Assembly: GCF_900197875.1 (NCBI RefSeq)
Contig: NZ_FZMO01000101.1
Coordinates: 1 to 58,656 of the forward strand
Source of the DNA: Frankia canadensis
GTDB taxonomy: Bacteria > Actinomycetota > Actinomycetes > Frankiales > Frankiaceae
Length of the DNA stretch: 58,656 bases
Direction: 5' to 3'
Shown here: positions 9,226 to 17,302 of the stretch, in pieces
Layout of the letters: the number at the start of each line of letters is the position of its first letter
Position numbering within the stretch: position 1 is the stretch's first letter
The notes under the pieces: model-generated
What the model saw: only the letters and a program-made list of their open reading frames with translations
What the model was told of the DNA's origin: nothing
Database searches by the model: none
Program-made: the position numbers and the translations under genes

Positions 9226-9835
9226 TGATGCGGTGCCCCGTGACCTGTAGTGGCTCGCGGGGCCACGCCGGGCCGGGCCGGTCGGCGTGGGCGTGCCGGC
9301 ACAGTCTGCGCTCCCGATCGCCGTCGCGAGAACGGGTACCCACGGCCTCGCGACGGCGATTGCCTCAGTCCTGCGACAGTCCTGCAACCGCCACCAGCGG
9401 ACTCACGTACAGCGACCCCACACCCGACATCCATGATCGCCGACGGCGGCGGCTCGACCAGCAGACCGAGTGACCAGCAGGCCGAGCATGGGGGCGAACG
9501 TCCCGTGGGTGGGAAGCGCGCGCGTGGGAGGGCGGCACCGTGTCGCGAACTCCGCGTGTCGTGTCCGGTTTGCCCCCGAGTTCGCGACACAGGCCGCCGT
9601 GACACTGCCAGAACGGTGCCCCGGGCCGCGCGGCCACGACGCGAAGATCATCAGTCGGGAGACTTCTCTAACGCTCGATAACCTTCCCTTCCCGCGCGTC
9701 AGGATCCGACACGTCGACGGGGGTGTTTCGTGTTCCGTTACGTCGTGAGGTATAACGATACGTACTAACGTTTCACCTGCGCGACAATACGTAATGACGG
9801 ATGTGGCGTGGGGATGGAGAGGGAGTGGGAGCGCG
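9226..9835. other. Long intergenic region with hairpin repeat and AT-rich promoter zone
   Basis: There is no gene here. Positions 9533-9620 hold copy A of a dispersed hairpin repeat. Positions 9740-9800 are unusually AT-rich and contain TATAAC at 9751-9756, which looks like a -10 box, and two ATACGTA heptamers (9758-9764 and 9787-9793) 29 bases apart around a palindromic TACGTA core. These probably drive and regulate the coiled-coil gene that follows. Confidence 0.45.
9533..9620 (+). repeat. 88-bp dispersed hairpin repeat, copy A
   Basis: This element carries a perfect 13-bp inverted repeat, GTGTCGCGAACTC (9540-9552) and GAGTTCGCGACAC (9578-9590), followed by GGCCGCCGTGACA. A second copy on the minus strand at 49572-49660 shares nearly the whole length, with scattered substitutions. 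Both copies are intergenic. The size and dyad recall REP/MITE-type elements or a structured RNA. Confidence 0.7.
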
Positions 9836-11428
9836 ATGAGCCGGGTACCTCGCCCGCCGCGGCAGCGGCAGGAACCGTCCGAACCCGAGGAGCCGTTCCG
9901 CCCGCCGGTCCCGCGACCCGCCGTCGAACCCCCGACGGGCGACTCCCCTCCCCCGCTCGGGCAGGCGGGCACACCCGGCGGGGCGGATACGCCGCCGCCG
10001 GATGCGACAGTGGGCGACATGTTCGCGGCACGCAGGCACCCCTCGGCCGACGGAGTGGACGCGGCGCCGCCCATCCCCCCGTCCTCGGACGGCGCCGGCG
10101 TCACCGGGCCCGGTGACCTGGCCGCCGGTCTCGCCGCGGACAGTCCCCCGGCCGACCCGGCGCCCACGCGGACACCACCGGCACCGCGCGCGCCGGACGA
10201 GAAGACGCCGCCCGACGGCGCAGGGGTGCGCTGCGCGTTTCCCGGCTGCACCCGCCCGAGCGCACCCGCCGACGGGCCGGGCCGTCCGCCCGCCTACTGC
10301 GACGACCCGGCGCACAACCGGCTCTCCGCCTACCGCCGCCGCCGCGACCTCGCCGCCCAGGCCGGCGCCGCGTCCCGCCCGGGCGGCACCGGCACGCCCG
10401 GGCGGGGTATGGACGCCACCCGGGCGGCCCGCACGACGCTCGCCGCCGGACGGGCCCGCGCCGAGGAGCTCGCCGCCCAGGTCCAGACGATCACCGCCGA
10501 CCTCACCCGAGTGCTGGACGCCTTCGGCCGGCAGATGGCGCTGCTCGGCGACGTCACCGCCGCCGAGGCGCAGGTCGAGGCCGCCGAGGCCGAAGCCGCC
10601 GAACGCGTCGCCGAGGCGGTCGCCCGCGCGGTGCGCGCCGAGCAGCACGCCCGCGCCGCCACCGCCGCCCGCGCCGAGGCCGAGGCGATCACCGCTGAGG
10701 CCGCCGACGCCCTCGACCAGGCCGAACGCCACGTCGAGGACCTCGCCGCCCAGCTTGAGGCGGCATCCGAGGCCGCCGAGACCGCGCGGGGCGAGGCGGC
10801 CGAGGCGATCACCGCCGCCCGTCGCGACGCCGCCGAGGCGATCCAGACCGCGCAGGTCCGCGCCACCGCCGCGATCGACACCGCCCAGGCCGACGCCGAA
10901 ACCCAGGTCCGTGTCGCCCTGGCCGAGGCCAACACCCGTGTCCGCGACGTCGTGGCCGACGCCGAGGCCCGCGTCGCCGAGGCCCTCACCGCCCGCGACC
11001 AGGCCCAGGCCGACCTCGCCCAACTCCGTCGCGACGCCGAGCGCGACGCCCGCACCCTCGCCGAGACCCGCGCCGAACGCGACACGCTGCGCGAGGACAT
11101 CCGCCTCGAACGCGCCGAGGCCCTGCGTCTACGCCAGGCCGCCGACGCCGAGACCACCCGCCTGCGCGCCGACGCCGCCGCCGAGACCACACGCGTGCGC
11201 GAGCAGGCCACCGCCGACGCCGACCGGGCCCGCGCGGCGGCCGCGGCCGAGATCGACCGGATCCGCGCCGAGTACGAGACCCGCCTGGACGCCGAACGCC
11301 AGGCCGCCGCCGAACGCCTCGCCGTCCTCGCCGACGCCCGCGCCGAGGCCCGCAGCCGCGCCGAACGCGCCGAACGCCAGGCCGACGATCTCACCGCCGA
11401 ACTGCGCACCCTGCGGGCCGCTCCCTGA
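9836..11428 (+). CDS. Ala/Glu-rich long coiled-coil protein with N-terminal Cys cluster
   Basis: This protein of about 530 residues has no recognised enzyme domain. Residues 1-135 are Pro-rich and probably disordered. A possible zinc cluster follows: CAFPGC, then about 17 residues later YCDDPAHN and a basic SAYRRRRDL. Residues about 190-530 form an almost unbroken Ala/Glu/Arg-rich heptad pattern with repeated AEA, RAE and ADAE units, expected to be one very long coiled coil. There is no signal peptide or membrane helix. ATG 9836 is chosen because GGGAG precedes it; an upstream in-frame start at 9794 lacks one. The build resembles KfrA-like or DivIVA-like scaffold proteins, but no homology to either is claimed. 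Confidence 0.7.
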   Translation: MSRVPRPPRQRQEPSEPEEPFRPPVPRPAVEPPTGDSPPPLGQAGTPGGADTPPPDATVGDMFAARRHPSADGVDAAPPIPPSSDGAGVTGPGDLAAGLAADSPPADPAPTRTPPAPRAPDEKTPPDGAGVRCAFPGCTRPSAPADGPGRPPAYCDDPAHNRLSAYRRRRDLAAQAGAASRPGGTGTPGRGMDATRAARTTLAAGRARAEELAAQVQTITADLTRVLDAFGRQMALLGDVTAAEAQVEAAEAEAAERVAEAVARAVRAEQHARAATAARAEAEAITAEAADALDQAERHVEDLAAQLEAASEAAETARGEAAEAITAARRDAAEAIQTAQVRATAAIDTAQADAETQVRVALAEANTRVRDVVADAEARVAEALTARDQAQADLAQLRRDAERDARTLAETRAERDTLREDIRLERAEALRLRQAADAETTRLRADAAAETTRVREQATADADRARAAAAAEIDRIRAEYETRLDAERQAAAERLAVLADARAEARSRAERAERQADDLTAELRTLRAAP

Positions 11429-11526
11429 CCCGGCGCGATCCGGTCCACGCGAAAACCTGTTGGCGGATCATGGCGGCCCCTGTTAGCGTGCCGGTGGCCG
11501 TGCGAGAGGACGAGGAGGTGGTACCC

Positions 11527-11580
11527 GTGAACGCAGGATCGACAGGGGTGCTCCCCGTCGGGGTCACGGTCGGGCGGTAG
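11527..11580 (+). CDS. 17-residue leader peptide ORF (candidate)
   Basis: A GTG-started frame encodes MNAGSTGVLPVGVTVGR and stops at TAG 11578-11580. It has an excellent ribosome site, GAGGAGG at 11512-11518, 8 bases before the start, better than that of many real genes here. A TTAGCGT box at 11483-11489 could be a -10. The stop lies 46 bases before the alpha/beta hydrolase start. It could be a translated leader that controls the hydrolase, or a small secreted or signalling peptide. An in-frame GTG at 11500 would give 26 residues. Confidence 0.4.
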   Translation: MNAGSTGVLPVGVTVGR

Positions 11581-11626
11581 GTCGTCCGGGAGCGCCGTTC
11601 ACCGCGCACTCCCGAAAGGCACGACC

Positions 11627-12358
11627 ATGCGTTTCACCTCCGAACAGCGCCTCGACGGCGGCGTCCTCGAACGCGCCTTCACCCTCGGCGAGATCCCCGG
11701 CATCCTGTGGACGCCCGAGGCCGCGGCCGCACCGGCGCCGCTGATCCTGCTCGGTCACCCCGGTGGACTGGAAAGGATGTACCCCCGACTGGCGGGGCGG
11801 GCCCGGGGCTGCGTGGCGCAGGGCTTCGCCGCCACCACCCTCGAGCTGCCCGGGAGCGGGCAGCGGCCCCGCGACGCCGACGCCGAGCAGGCCCGCGCCG
11901 ACCTGCGCCGGGCGCTGGCGGCCGGCGAGAAGCCGGCCGACGAGGTCGTCGACCGGCTCGTCCTCCCGCTGGTCGACCGGGCCGTCCCGGAATGGCGGGC
12001 CGTGCTGGACGCCCTCCTCACGCTGCCCGGGATCGGCGGCCCGGTCGGCCTCGCGGGAGGGCTGATCGCCATCGGCGTCCGGCTGGCGGTCGTCGAGCCG
12101 CGCATCGCGGCCGCGGTGCTGTTCGCCGGAAGCTACGTGCCCCGCGTCATGCTCGACGAGGCCCGGCAGGTCACCATCCCGCTGCACGTCCTGCTGCAGT
12201 GGGACGACGAGGGAAACGACCGGCAGCTGGCCCTGGACCTGTTCGACGCCTTCGGCTCGAAGGAGAAGAGCCTGCACGTCAACATGGGCGGGCACACCGG
12301 CGTCCCCCCGTACGAGGGGGACAACGCCAACCGGTTCCTCGCCCGGCACCTGACGTGA
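11627..12358 (+). CDS. Alpha/beta hydrolase (dienelactone-hydrolase-like), nucleophile apparently replaced
   Basis: This 243-residue soluble protein has an alpha/beta-hydrolase layout. LILLGHPGGLERMYPRL contains the HPGG oxyanion loop, WRAVLDALLTLP precedes the nucleophile elbow, and MGGHTGVPPYE supplies the C-terminal catalytic His. The elbow should read GxSxG; here it reads GLAGG (around 12052), so Ala takes the place of the serine. In relatives I remember, the same place is GYSGG, so this copy may be inactive or work differently. The start has GAAAGG upstream. A short leader ORF lies directly before it. Confidence 0.8.
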   Translation: MRFTSEQRLDGGVLERAFTLGEIPGILWTPEAAAAPAPLILLGHPGGLERMYPRLAGRARGCVAQGFAATTLELPGSGQRPRDADAEQARADLRRALAAGEKPADEVVDRLVLPLVDRAVPEWRAVLDALLTLPGIGGPVGLAGGLIAIGVRLAVVEPRIAAAVLFAGSYVPRVMLDEARQVTIPLHVLLQWDDEGNDRQLALDLFDAFGSKEKSLHVNMGGHTGVPPYEGDNANRFLARHLT

Positions 12359-12566
12359 GGTAGGGCAGTCCTCCGAGCCAGGGTCGCAGATCAGCTCCGC
12401 CGCGGTCAGGAGCCCGTGGAGCGGTCCTCTGGTCGCCGCGACGCGGGCGGCGACCTCCGCCAGGAGCGCGGCGCGCGCGGTGATCCTGGCGGAGTGCCCG
12501 ATGCCGTCCACCACGCAGCGTGTGCGTTTCAGGTGACGGATGCTCAGCGATGGCTGGGCCCGCCGG

Positions 12567-12863
12567 TCAGTCGATTCCTTCGATGATGCGGAAGTCGCGC
12601 TCGACGCTGCCGGGGAGGGCCACCAGCGCCTTCTGGTATGCCTCGCTCTCGTATGCCGCGACGGCCTGCTCAAAGCTGTCGAACTCGATCAGAACGACGC
12701 GTTGCGTGATTCCGGCCTCGTGGGCCACGACTCGACTGCCACGGGACAGGAGGCGCCCGCCCCCAGCCTGGACAGCCGGACGGGCCAGCCTGTCGTAGGC
12801 AGTCAGCATCTCAGGGTCGGAAATGGCGGGGTAGACACTGACCCAGTAGCCCTTAGTAGCCAT
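12567..12863 (-). CDS. DUF1330 family protein
   Basis: This 98-residue soluble protein has the ferredoxin-like dimeric alpha/beta-barrel fold of DUF1330. The N-terminus is MATKGYWVSVYPAISDPEML, and GGRLLSRGSRVVAHEAG and RVVLIEFDSFEQAVAAYES are the conserved core. The reaction of the family is not established. ATG 12863 is chosen for its perfect AGGAGG at the right distance; a longer frame exists upstream. It is divergent from a LysR gene with about 158 bases between, the classical layout for LysR control of a neighbour. Confidence 0.85.
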   Translation of the reverse strand: MATKGYWVSVYPAISDPEMLTAYDRLARPAVQAGGGRLLSRGSRVVAHEAGITQRVVLIEFDSFEQAVAAYESEAYQKALVALPGSVERDFRIIEGID

Positions 12864-13021
12864 GGAAACCTCCTGTGTTCGGCCGGGCACGTCTGACTTC
12901 GAATCGACACTCAGATCGATCGATCCCGGCATGCGCACGTTAGGGCTTGATACGCGGTCGAGGGAAAGACCGGTACGGGATAGACTCAGAACGGATCGTT
13001 ATCAATCGACAGGGAGGGCAC

Positions 13022-13924
13022 GTGGCGCCGGATACGGTGAGCCTGCGGTACTTCCTGGTGCTGGCGCAGGAGTTGAACTTCACCCGCGCGGCCGCACGGA
13101 TCGGTATCGCGCAGCCCGCACTCAGCGCCCGGATGCGCCGGTTGGAGGCGGAACTCGGTACCGCGCTGCTGGTTCGCAACACGCGTAGCGTCGTTTTGAC
13201 CACGGCCGGTGTGGCTTTGGCGGAGTCCGCGCCGCCCGCGCTGGCGGCGCTGGACCGGGCGTGGGACACCGCCCGGAGCGCGGCGGCCGGTGAACTGGGC
13301 ACGCTGCGCATCGGATACAGCCTCAGCGCCGGGGCCGAGACGGCACCGGCCCTGGTGGACAGGCTGATTCGCGGCAACAGCGGACTCGAGGTCAGCGCGG
13401 TCCCGATGGCGACACCGGAGATCTCCCCCGCGGTCGCCGACGGCCGCATCGATGCCGGGATCACCCGCGGTGAACAACCGGGCCGTGGCGTGCGCCGGTT
13501 CCTGCTGCGGCGTATGCGCATCGGGGTCCAGCTGGCGCAGCACCATCCGCTGGCCGAACGCCCGGAGATCGAGATCGCCGACGCGGCTTCGTATCCGCTG
13601 CGACTCCCGGACCGTGCGGCGAACCCCGTGATCCACGATCAGCTGTCCGCACTGTTCCGAGACACCCGACCACACCCCCGATTCCACACGCCCGCAGTCT
13701 CTTTCGACATGTCTCAGCGCGACCTGCGCGACGGGGTCACCCTCGCCCCGGCCGGAGAAGCCGCGCTCACGGCACAACCGGCCGGTCTCACCTGGCGACC
13801 GCTGCGAGGCGCGCCCAGCCTGACGGTCCACCTGGTCCTCCCACGCGAGCAGTCGCCGCTACACCACCGCATCCGTGCCGTCGCCAAAACCCTGGCGCAC
13901 GAGCTGCACTGGCTGCCGGACTGA
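13022..13924 (+). CDS. LysR-family transcriptional regulator
   Basis: This 300-residue regulator has an N-terminal winged helix-turn-helix, LRYFLVLAQELNFTRAAARI through LSARMRRLEAELGTALLVR, and a periplasmic-binding-like effector domain with GTLRIGYSLSAGAE and DGRIDAGITRGE. GTG 13022 follows AGGGAGG. It faces away from the DUF1330 gene and probably regulates it from sites in 12864-13021, where TCGATCGA and ATCGTTATCAATCGA-like partial dyads occur. The inducer is unknown. Confidence 0.9.
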   Translation: MAPDTVSLRYFLVLAQELNFTRAAARIGIAQPALSARMRRLEAELGTALLVRNTRSVVLTTAGVALAESAPPALAALDRAWDTARSAAAGELGTLRIGYSLSAGAETAPALVDRLIRGNSGLEVSAVPMATPEISPAVADGRIDAGITRGEQPGRGVRRFLLRRMRIGVQLAQHHPLAERPEIEIADAASYPLRLPDRAANPVIHDQLSALFRDTRPHPRFHTPAVSFDMSQRDLRDGVTLAPAGEAALTAQPAGLTWRPLRGAPSLTVHLVLPREQSPLHHRIRAVAKTLAHELHWLPD

Positions 13925-14054
13925 CGCGCAAGAGGTCAAGCGAGACGGACGTCTGCGGTGGCGGGGCTGAAGACCCTGCGCCCGGCGGACTTCGCGGTGA
14001 TGACGACGACGGCGGTCTTGCTGAATGTCCGACACGACCGGGCTACGCCGTCGG

Positions 14055-14237
14055 CTACAGTCCGCCGAGAGCATTGGCGACCGAAAGCGTCGCCGGCACC
14101 GCGACGAAGAAGGCGCCGCCGCCGGTGAGGATCGCTCCCGCCGAGAGGACTCCGTTCGCGACAGCGAGGATTCCGCCGAGCAGGCTGACGACGAGGGAGA
14201 TGGTGATGCACAGCCCGACCACCAGGACTTTGAACAC
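14055..14237 (-). CDS. Small two-helix membrane protein, unknown function
   Basis: A 60-residue protein is made of two hydrophobic segments: KVLVVGLCITISLVVSLLGG near the N-terminus and a Gly/Ala-rich second one, GGGAFFVAVPATLSVANAL. It starts at GTG 14237 with AAAGGAG upstream, a good ribosome site. No family is recognised. It stands alone between the LysR and GrpB genes. The 14238-14451 stretch upstream should contain its promoter; I see no other gene there. Confidence 0.55.
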   Translation of the reverse strand: MFKVLVVGLCITISLVVSLLGGILAVANGVLSAGAILTGGGAFFVAVPATLSVANALGGL

Positions 14238-14451
14238 AGCGACTCCTTTCCCTGGCCTGTGTTCTCGCCAGTTCTGAGGGAGACTTCCTGGGGTCGATCT
14301 CTCGCAGACAGGGGGTGGTCAATCCCTCATCCCGAACCCGTGGGCGACAGCGTCACAGGCTCCCGGTTTCCGCTCCAGTGTTCCTCAGGCCCCGGGTATC
14401 TCACTTGCGGGATATCTGCTCTGCAGATGCCGCCACGTGGCGTGTCAGGTT

Positions 14452-15000
14452 CTACTCGGGTAGAAGGTCACGTGGCAGCGGCTGGAGGCCAGCGCTGCGC
14501 AGGACCTGTTCGACGAAATCGTTCTTGGCGTTGGTGTAGGCGTTGCGGTTGTGTCGATGCTCGACGGCAAGGCGCCTTTTGAGCTCGGCGTAGTCCTCGC
14601 GGAGGCGGGGGTCGGCGCGCAGCGTGTCCCGGAACGCGAGCAGCGCCCTGGCGTGGGGGTGGAGGTGCTCGACCACGTGCAGATGGTGGGTACGGGCGTC
14701 GGGTCGCGGGCGTAGGAACCACAGCCGGTAGTGCCGGCACGGGTCCTCTGGCCAGAACAGCCATCCGTCTGCTTCCAGCGTCGGGATCGCGCACTGTGCT
14801 TCGTCGAGCGAGCGCACCGGGGCGAGAAGATCGATGACGGGTTTGGCGGGCAGGCCGGCAACAGCAGTGGACCCGATGTGTTCCACCGCGGCGCCCAGCC
14901 ACGGGGCCAGAACGGTCGAGAGCCGGTCTCGCTGCTCGGCGAACCGCGAGGGCCATGCGGAGTCGTAGGCGACGACATGAACGGGCTGGTCAGCGGGCAT
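14452..15000 (-). CDS. GrpB/UPF0157 nucleotidyltransferase-like protein
   Basis: This 182-residue soluble protein belongs to the GrpB (UPF0157) family, a nucleotidyltransferase-superfamily group of unclear substrate. Typical features are VVAYDSAWPSRFAEQR, the motif VEHIGSTAVAGLPAKPVIDL with the GS and D-x-L metal/nucleotide site, HHLHVVEH, and AELKRRLAVEHRHNRNAYT near the C-terminus. ATG 15000 gives the standard length; a longer frame to 15132 adds unrelated sequence. Confidence 0.88.
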   Translation of the reverse strand: MPADQPVHVVAYDSAWPSRFAEQRDRLSTVLAPWLGAAVEHIGSTAVAGLPAKPVIDLLAPVRSLDEAQCAIPTLEADGWLFWPEDPCRHYRLWFLRPRPDARTHHLHVVEHLHPHARALLAFRDTLRADPRLREDYAELKRRLAVEHRHNRNAYTNAKNDFVEQVLRSAGLQPLPRDLLPE

Positions 15001-15186
15001 GGGAACGGCCTCCCGGGGCGTGGTGGGTCTGAGGTTCCTCCGGTCGTCGTCCCACGACGATCGCGGCCCATCATGCTGTTCGGCCTCAGCGCGACGACCG
15101 ACAAGGCCTACGAGCCGGCATGAGCGAGGCAAGCGCCATCCCGCAGCCGGTCACCGCGAGTCATGTCTTGATCATCAAGAAGGAAG

Positions 15187-15998
15187 GTGAGCCAGCTCGT
15201 GACCAGTGGTGAGGACCTTGTCCGATGGGACAGTGTGGCCGAGGTCTACGCGAGGACCGTCGGTGGGGACGACGACAGCTTCTACCGCAGGTTGGCGCCC
15301 TTCCTGCGCCACCAGTTCGGTGATGTCACCGACCTGCAAATCCTCGACCTCGGCTGCGGCCACGGGTGGCTCACCGCGCTTCTACGCCAGGCGGGAGCTC
15401 ACGTCGTCGGCGTCGACGGCAGTGCCGCCCTGATCGACATCGCCCGGTCCCGATACCCGGGCATCGACTTCCAGACGCATGACCTCACCGCCGGGCTGCC
15501 GTCCCCACGGCGGACCTACGACCGCATCGTGTCCCACATGGTCCTGATGGACGTCCCCGTACTGGACCGACTCCTCGCCGACGTCACGAGTGCGCTGTCC
15601 CCGGACGGCGTTTTCGTCTTCTCCATCCTGCATCCCTGCTTCTTCGACCAGGCTCCAGTGCAGGACTCCGAGACCGGACGGTGGCACCGCCATGTGCGCG
15701 GATACCTCGAGCACGAGCAGCGCTGATCGCTTCCTTCGGTGGGCACACCCACTACCACCGGCCCCTGTCCTGGTACGTCGGCCGCCTCGCCGCCCACGGG
15801 CTGGCCGTCACCGGTCTGCACGAGCCGGCCACGTTGCCCGCCCATCGGCATCCCGCCACGCAGTGGAGCGACTACGAACGCTGGTTCGCGACGATCCCCA
15901 CCATGATCGCCCTGGCCTGTCGTCCCCTGTCTCGGCAGACCTCGCACCATGCGTCCCCCGCCCCGGGGCGCGAGGGTGATCAGATTTGGTCAGATTGA
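15187..15998 (+). pseudogene. Class I SAM methyltransferase, split by a 1-base deletion
   Basis: The first part (15187-15726) has LQILDLGCGHGWLTALLRQ as motif I, VVGVDGSAALI and SHMVLMDVPVL, then runs to GYLEHEQR and hits TGA at 15724-15726. The next frame continues directly as IASFGGHTHYHRPLSWYVG and SDYERWFATIPTMIALACRP, which is the expected C-terminus of this family. Restoring one G after 15725 gives EHEQRWIASFGG without a break. Function is probably lost because the last quarter, which helps close the substrate pocket, is missing. A sequencing error is an alternative. Confidence 0.78.
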
Positions 15999-16154
15999 GG
16001 TACAACCCCAACACCGCACGATCAACTGGTCGCAGAAACGTCAGATTTGAGTCCTCGGCGATGTTTCTTGACGCATGTCCGCTTGAAGATCCCTCCCGTT
16101 GGACGGTCGGCGCCGGACTTGTCGAACTGGCTGGAGACTTCTGGGATCAGCGAC

Positions 16155-16592
16155 TCATCGTGCGAGGAGAGCGGTGGCGAGTTCGGCGGTGCGGCCGAGC
16201 AGCCGGGCGGCGGCGATCGGGTCCATGTAGTCCTGGTAGGACACGATCTCGCCGTCGCGGACGCGGATGACCCCGAGTGCCCGGAAGCGGTACGGCCCAC
16301 CGGTGACGATCGAGCGGCCGTGGTGCTCGATCTCGGTGACGACGACCTCCGGGTCGTCGGTCTCGCGAACGAACGCCTCGACGCCGTCCATCTCAAACAC
16401 CCCCCTGGGGGCCGGCGCGGCGGCGAAGTACTGGCGGATCACCTCCCGGCCGCGCAGCTCGCGGGGCTGACCGGGCATGGCGAAGGGGTACTCGAGCACC
16501 CCGTCCTCGGCGAACAGGTCGGCGAAGACCACCCCCTCGCCCGCCACCATCCGCCGTACCCGCTCGACGACCTCACGTGGGCTGTTCGTCAT
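16155..16592 (-). CDS. SnoaL-like / nuclear-transport-factor-2-fold protein
   Basis: This 145-residue protein has the cone-shaped NTF2/SnoaL fold: EVVERVRRMVAGEGVVFADL, then LFAEDGVLEYPFAMPGQP, REVIRQYFAA, and GEIVSYQDYMDPIAAARLLG. The YPFA.PG...RL.GRE pattern is typical of small ketosteroid-isomerase-like proteins. The reaction cannot be told. The start is ATG 16592. It is divergent from a TetR gene only 67 bases away, which suggests that TetR protein represses it. Confidence 0.85.
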   Translation of the reverse strand: MTNSPREVVERVRRMVAGEGVVFADLFAEDGVLEYPFAMPGQPRELRGREVIRQYFAAAPAPRGVFEMDGVEAFVRETDDPEVVVTEIEHHGRSIVTGGPYRFRALGVIRVRDGEIVSYQDYMDPIAAARLLGRTAELATALLAR

Positions 16593-16614
16593 GGTTCCCC
16601 TCGTAGAATCGGAA

Positions 16615-16625
16615 CGGTGACACCG
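16615..16625. promoter_or_regulatory. Palindrome in the TetR/SnoaL divergent promoter
   Basis: CGGTGACACCG is a perfect 11-bp palindrome around a central A, placed almost in the middle of the 67-base gap between two divergent starts. It is a plausible core of the TetR operator. Confidence 0.4.
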
Positions 16626-16659
16626 CTTAGAGGATACGGAACGCACGCCCCGGTTGGCA

Positions 16660-17214
16660 ATGGGCGCCGCTGACTCCGGACCGCCGCTGCGGGCGGATGC
16701 CCGCCGTAACCGCGAGCGGGTGTTGCAGGCCGCGCGGGAGGTCTTCGCCGAGTCCGGCTTCGCCGCACCCCTCGATGAGATCGCCGCCCGCGCGGGAGTC
16801 GGAGCCGGCACGGTCTACCGGCATTTCCCCACGAAGGAGGCGCTGTTCGAGGCCGTGTCCGCCGCCCGCGTCGCGGATCTCGTCGCCGACGCCCGCCGCC
16901 GCGCAGACGAGCACGATCCCGCGACCGCCTTCTTCGGTTTCCTTGCCCTGTTAGGGGCCGAGGTCGAGGCCAAGCGAGACACCTCCGACGCGATCGCCGT
17001 GCCCGGCCCGCTGGGTGAGGCCATGCAGGATGCGCTCGCGCTCCTGCTGACCCGCGCCCAGCAGGCCGGCGCGGTCCGCCAGGAGGTCACCGCGGCGGAC
17101 CTGGTCGCGATCCTCAAAGGTCTGCTCACCGCCGCGCACGAGGACACCGATCCCGGCCGGTCCGCACGCCTGCTCGCCATCCTGACGGCCGGGCTTCGAC
17201 CAGACGCCCTCTGA
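16660..17214 (+). CDS. TetR-family transcriptional regulator
   Basis: This 184-residue repressor has the N-terminal helix-turn-helix RNRERVLQAAREVFAESGF, PLDEIAARAGVGAGTVYRHF and PTKEALFEAV (residues about 16-63). The C-terminal ligand domain contains GEAMQDALALLLTRAQQAGA and ADLVAILKGLLTA, as in the TetR group with a C-terminal KsgA-like pocket. ATG 16660 is chosen. It is divergent from, and likely represses, the SnoaL-like gene and itself. Confidence 0.9.
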   Translation: MGAADSGPPLRADARRNRERVLQAAREVFAESGFAAPLDEIAARAGVGAGTVYRHFPTKEALFEAVSAARVADLVADARRRADEHDPATAFFGFLALLGAEVEAKRDTSDAIAVPGPLGEAMQDALALLLTRAQQAGAVRQEVTAADLVAILKGLLTAAHEDTDPGRSARLLAILTAGLRPDAL

Positions 17215-17302
17215 TCTCACAGCGATGCATCCTGACCGTCCAGTCCCGCGTCAACGCTGCACGTCAGTCGGGTCAAGCACGCCCCGGAGCGGCGCCTCAC
17301 CT

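Noticed and set aside
12360-12535. Minus-strand frame reading GHSARITARAALLAEVAARV and LHGLLTAAELICDPG
   Set aside because: It loosely recalls the C-terminus of saccharopine-dehydrogenase-like enzymes, but no start, no upstream domain and no convincing motif support a call.
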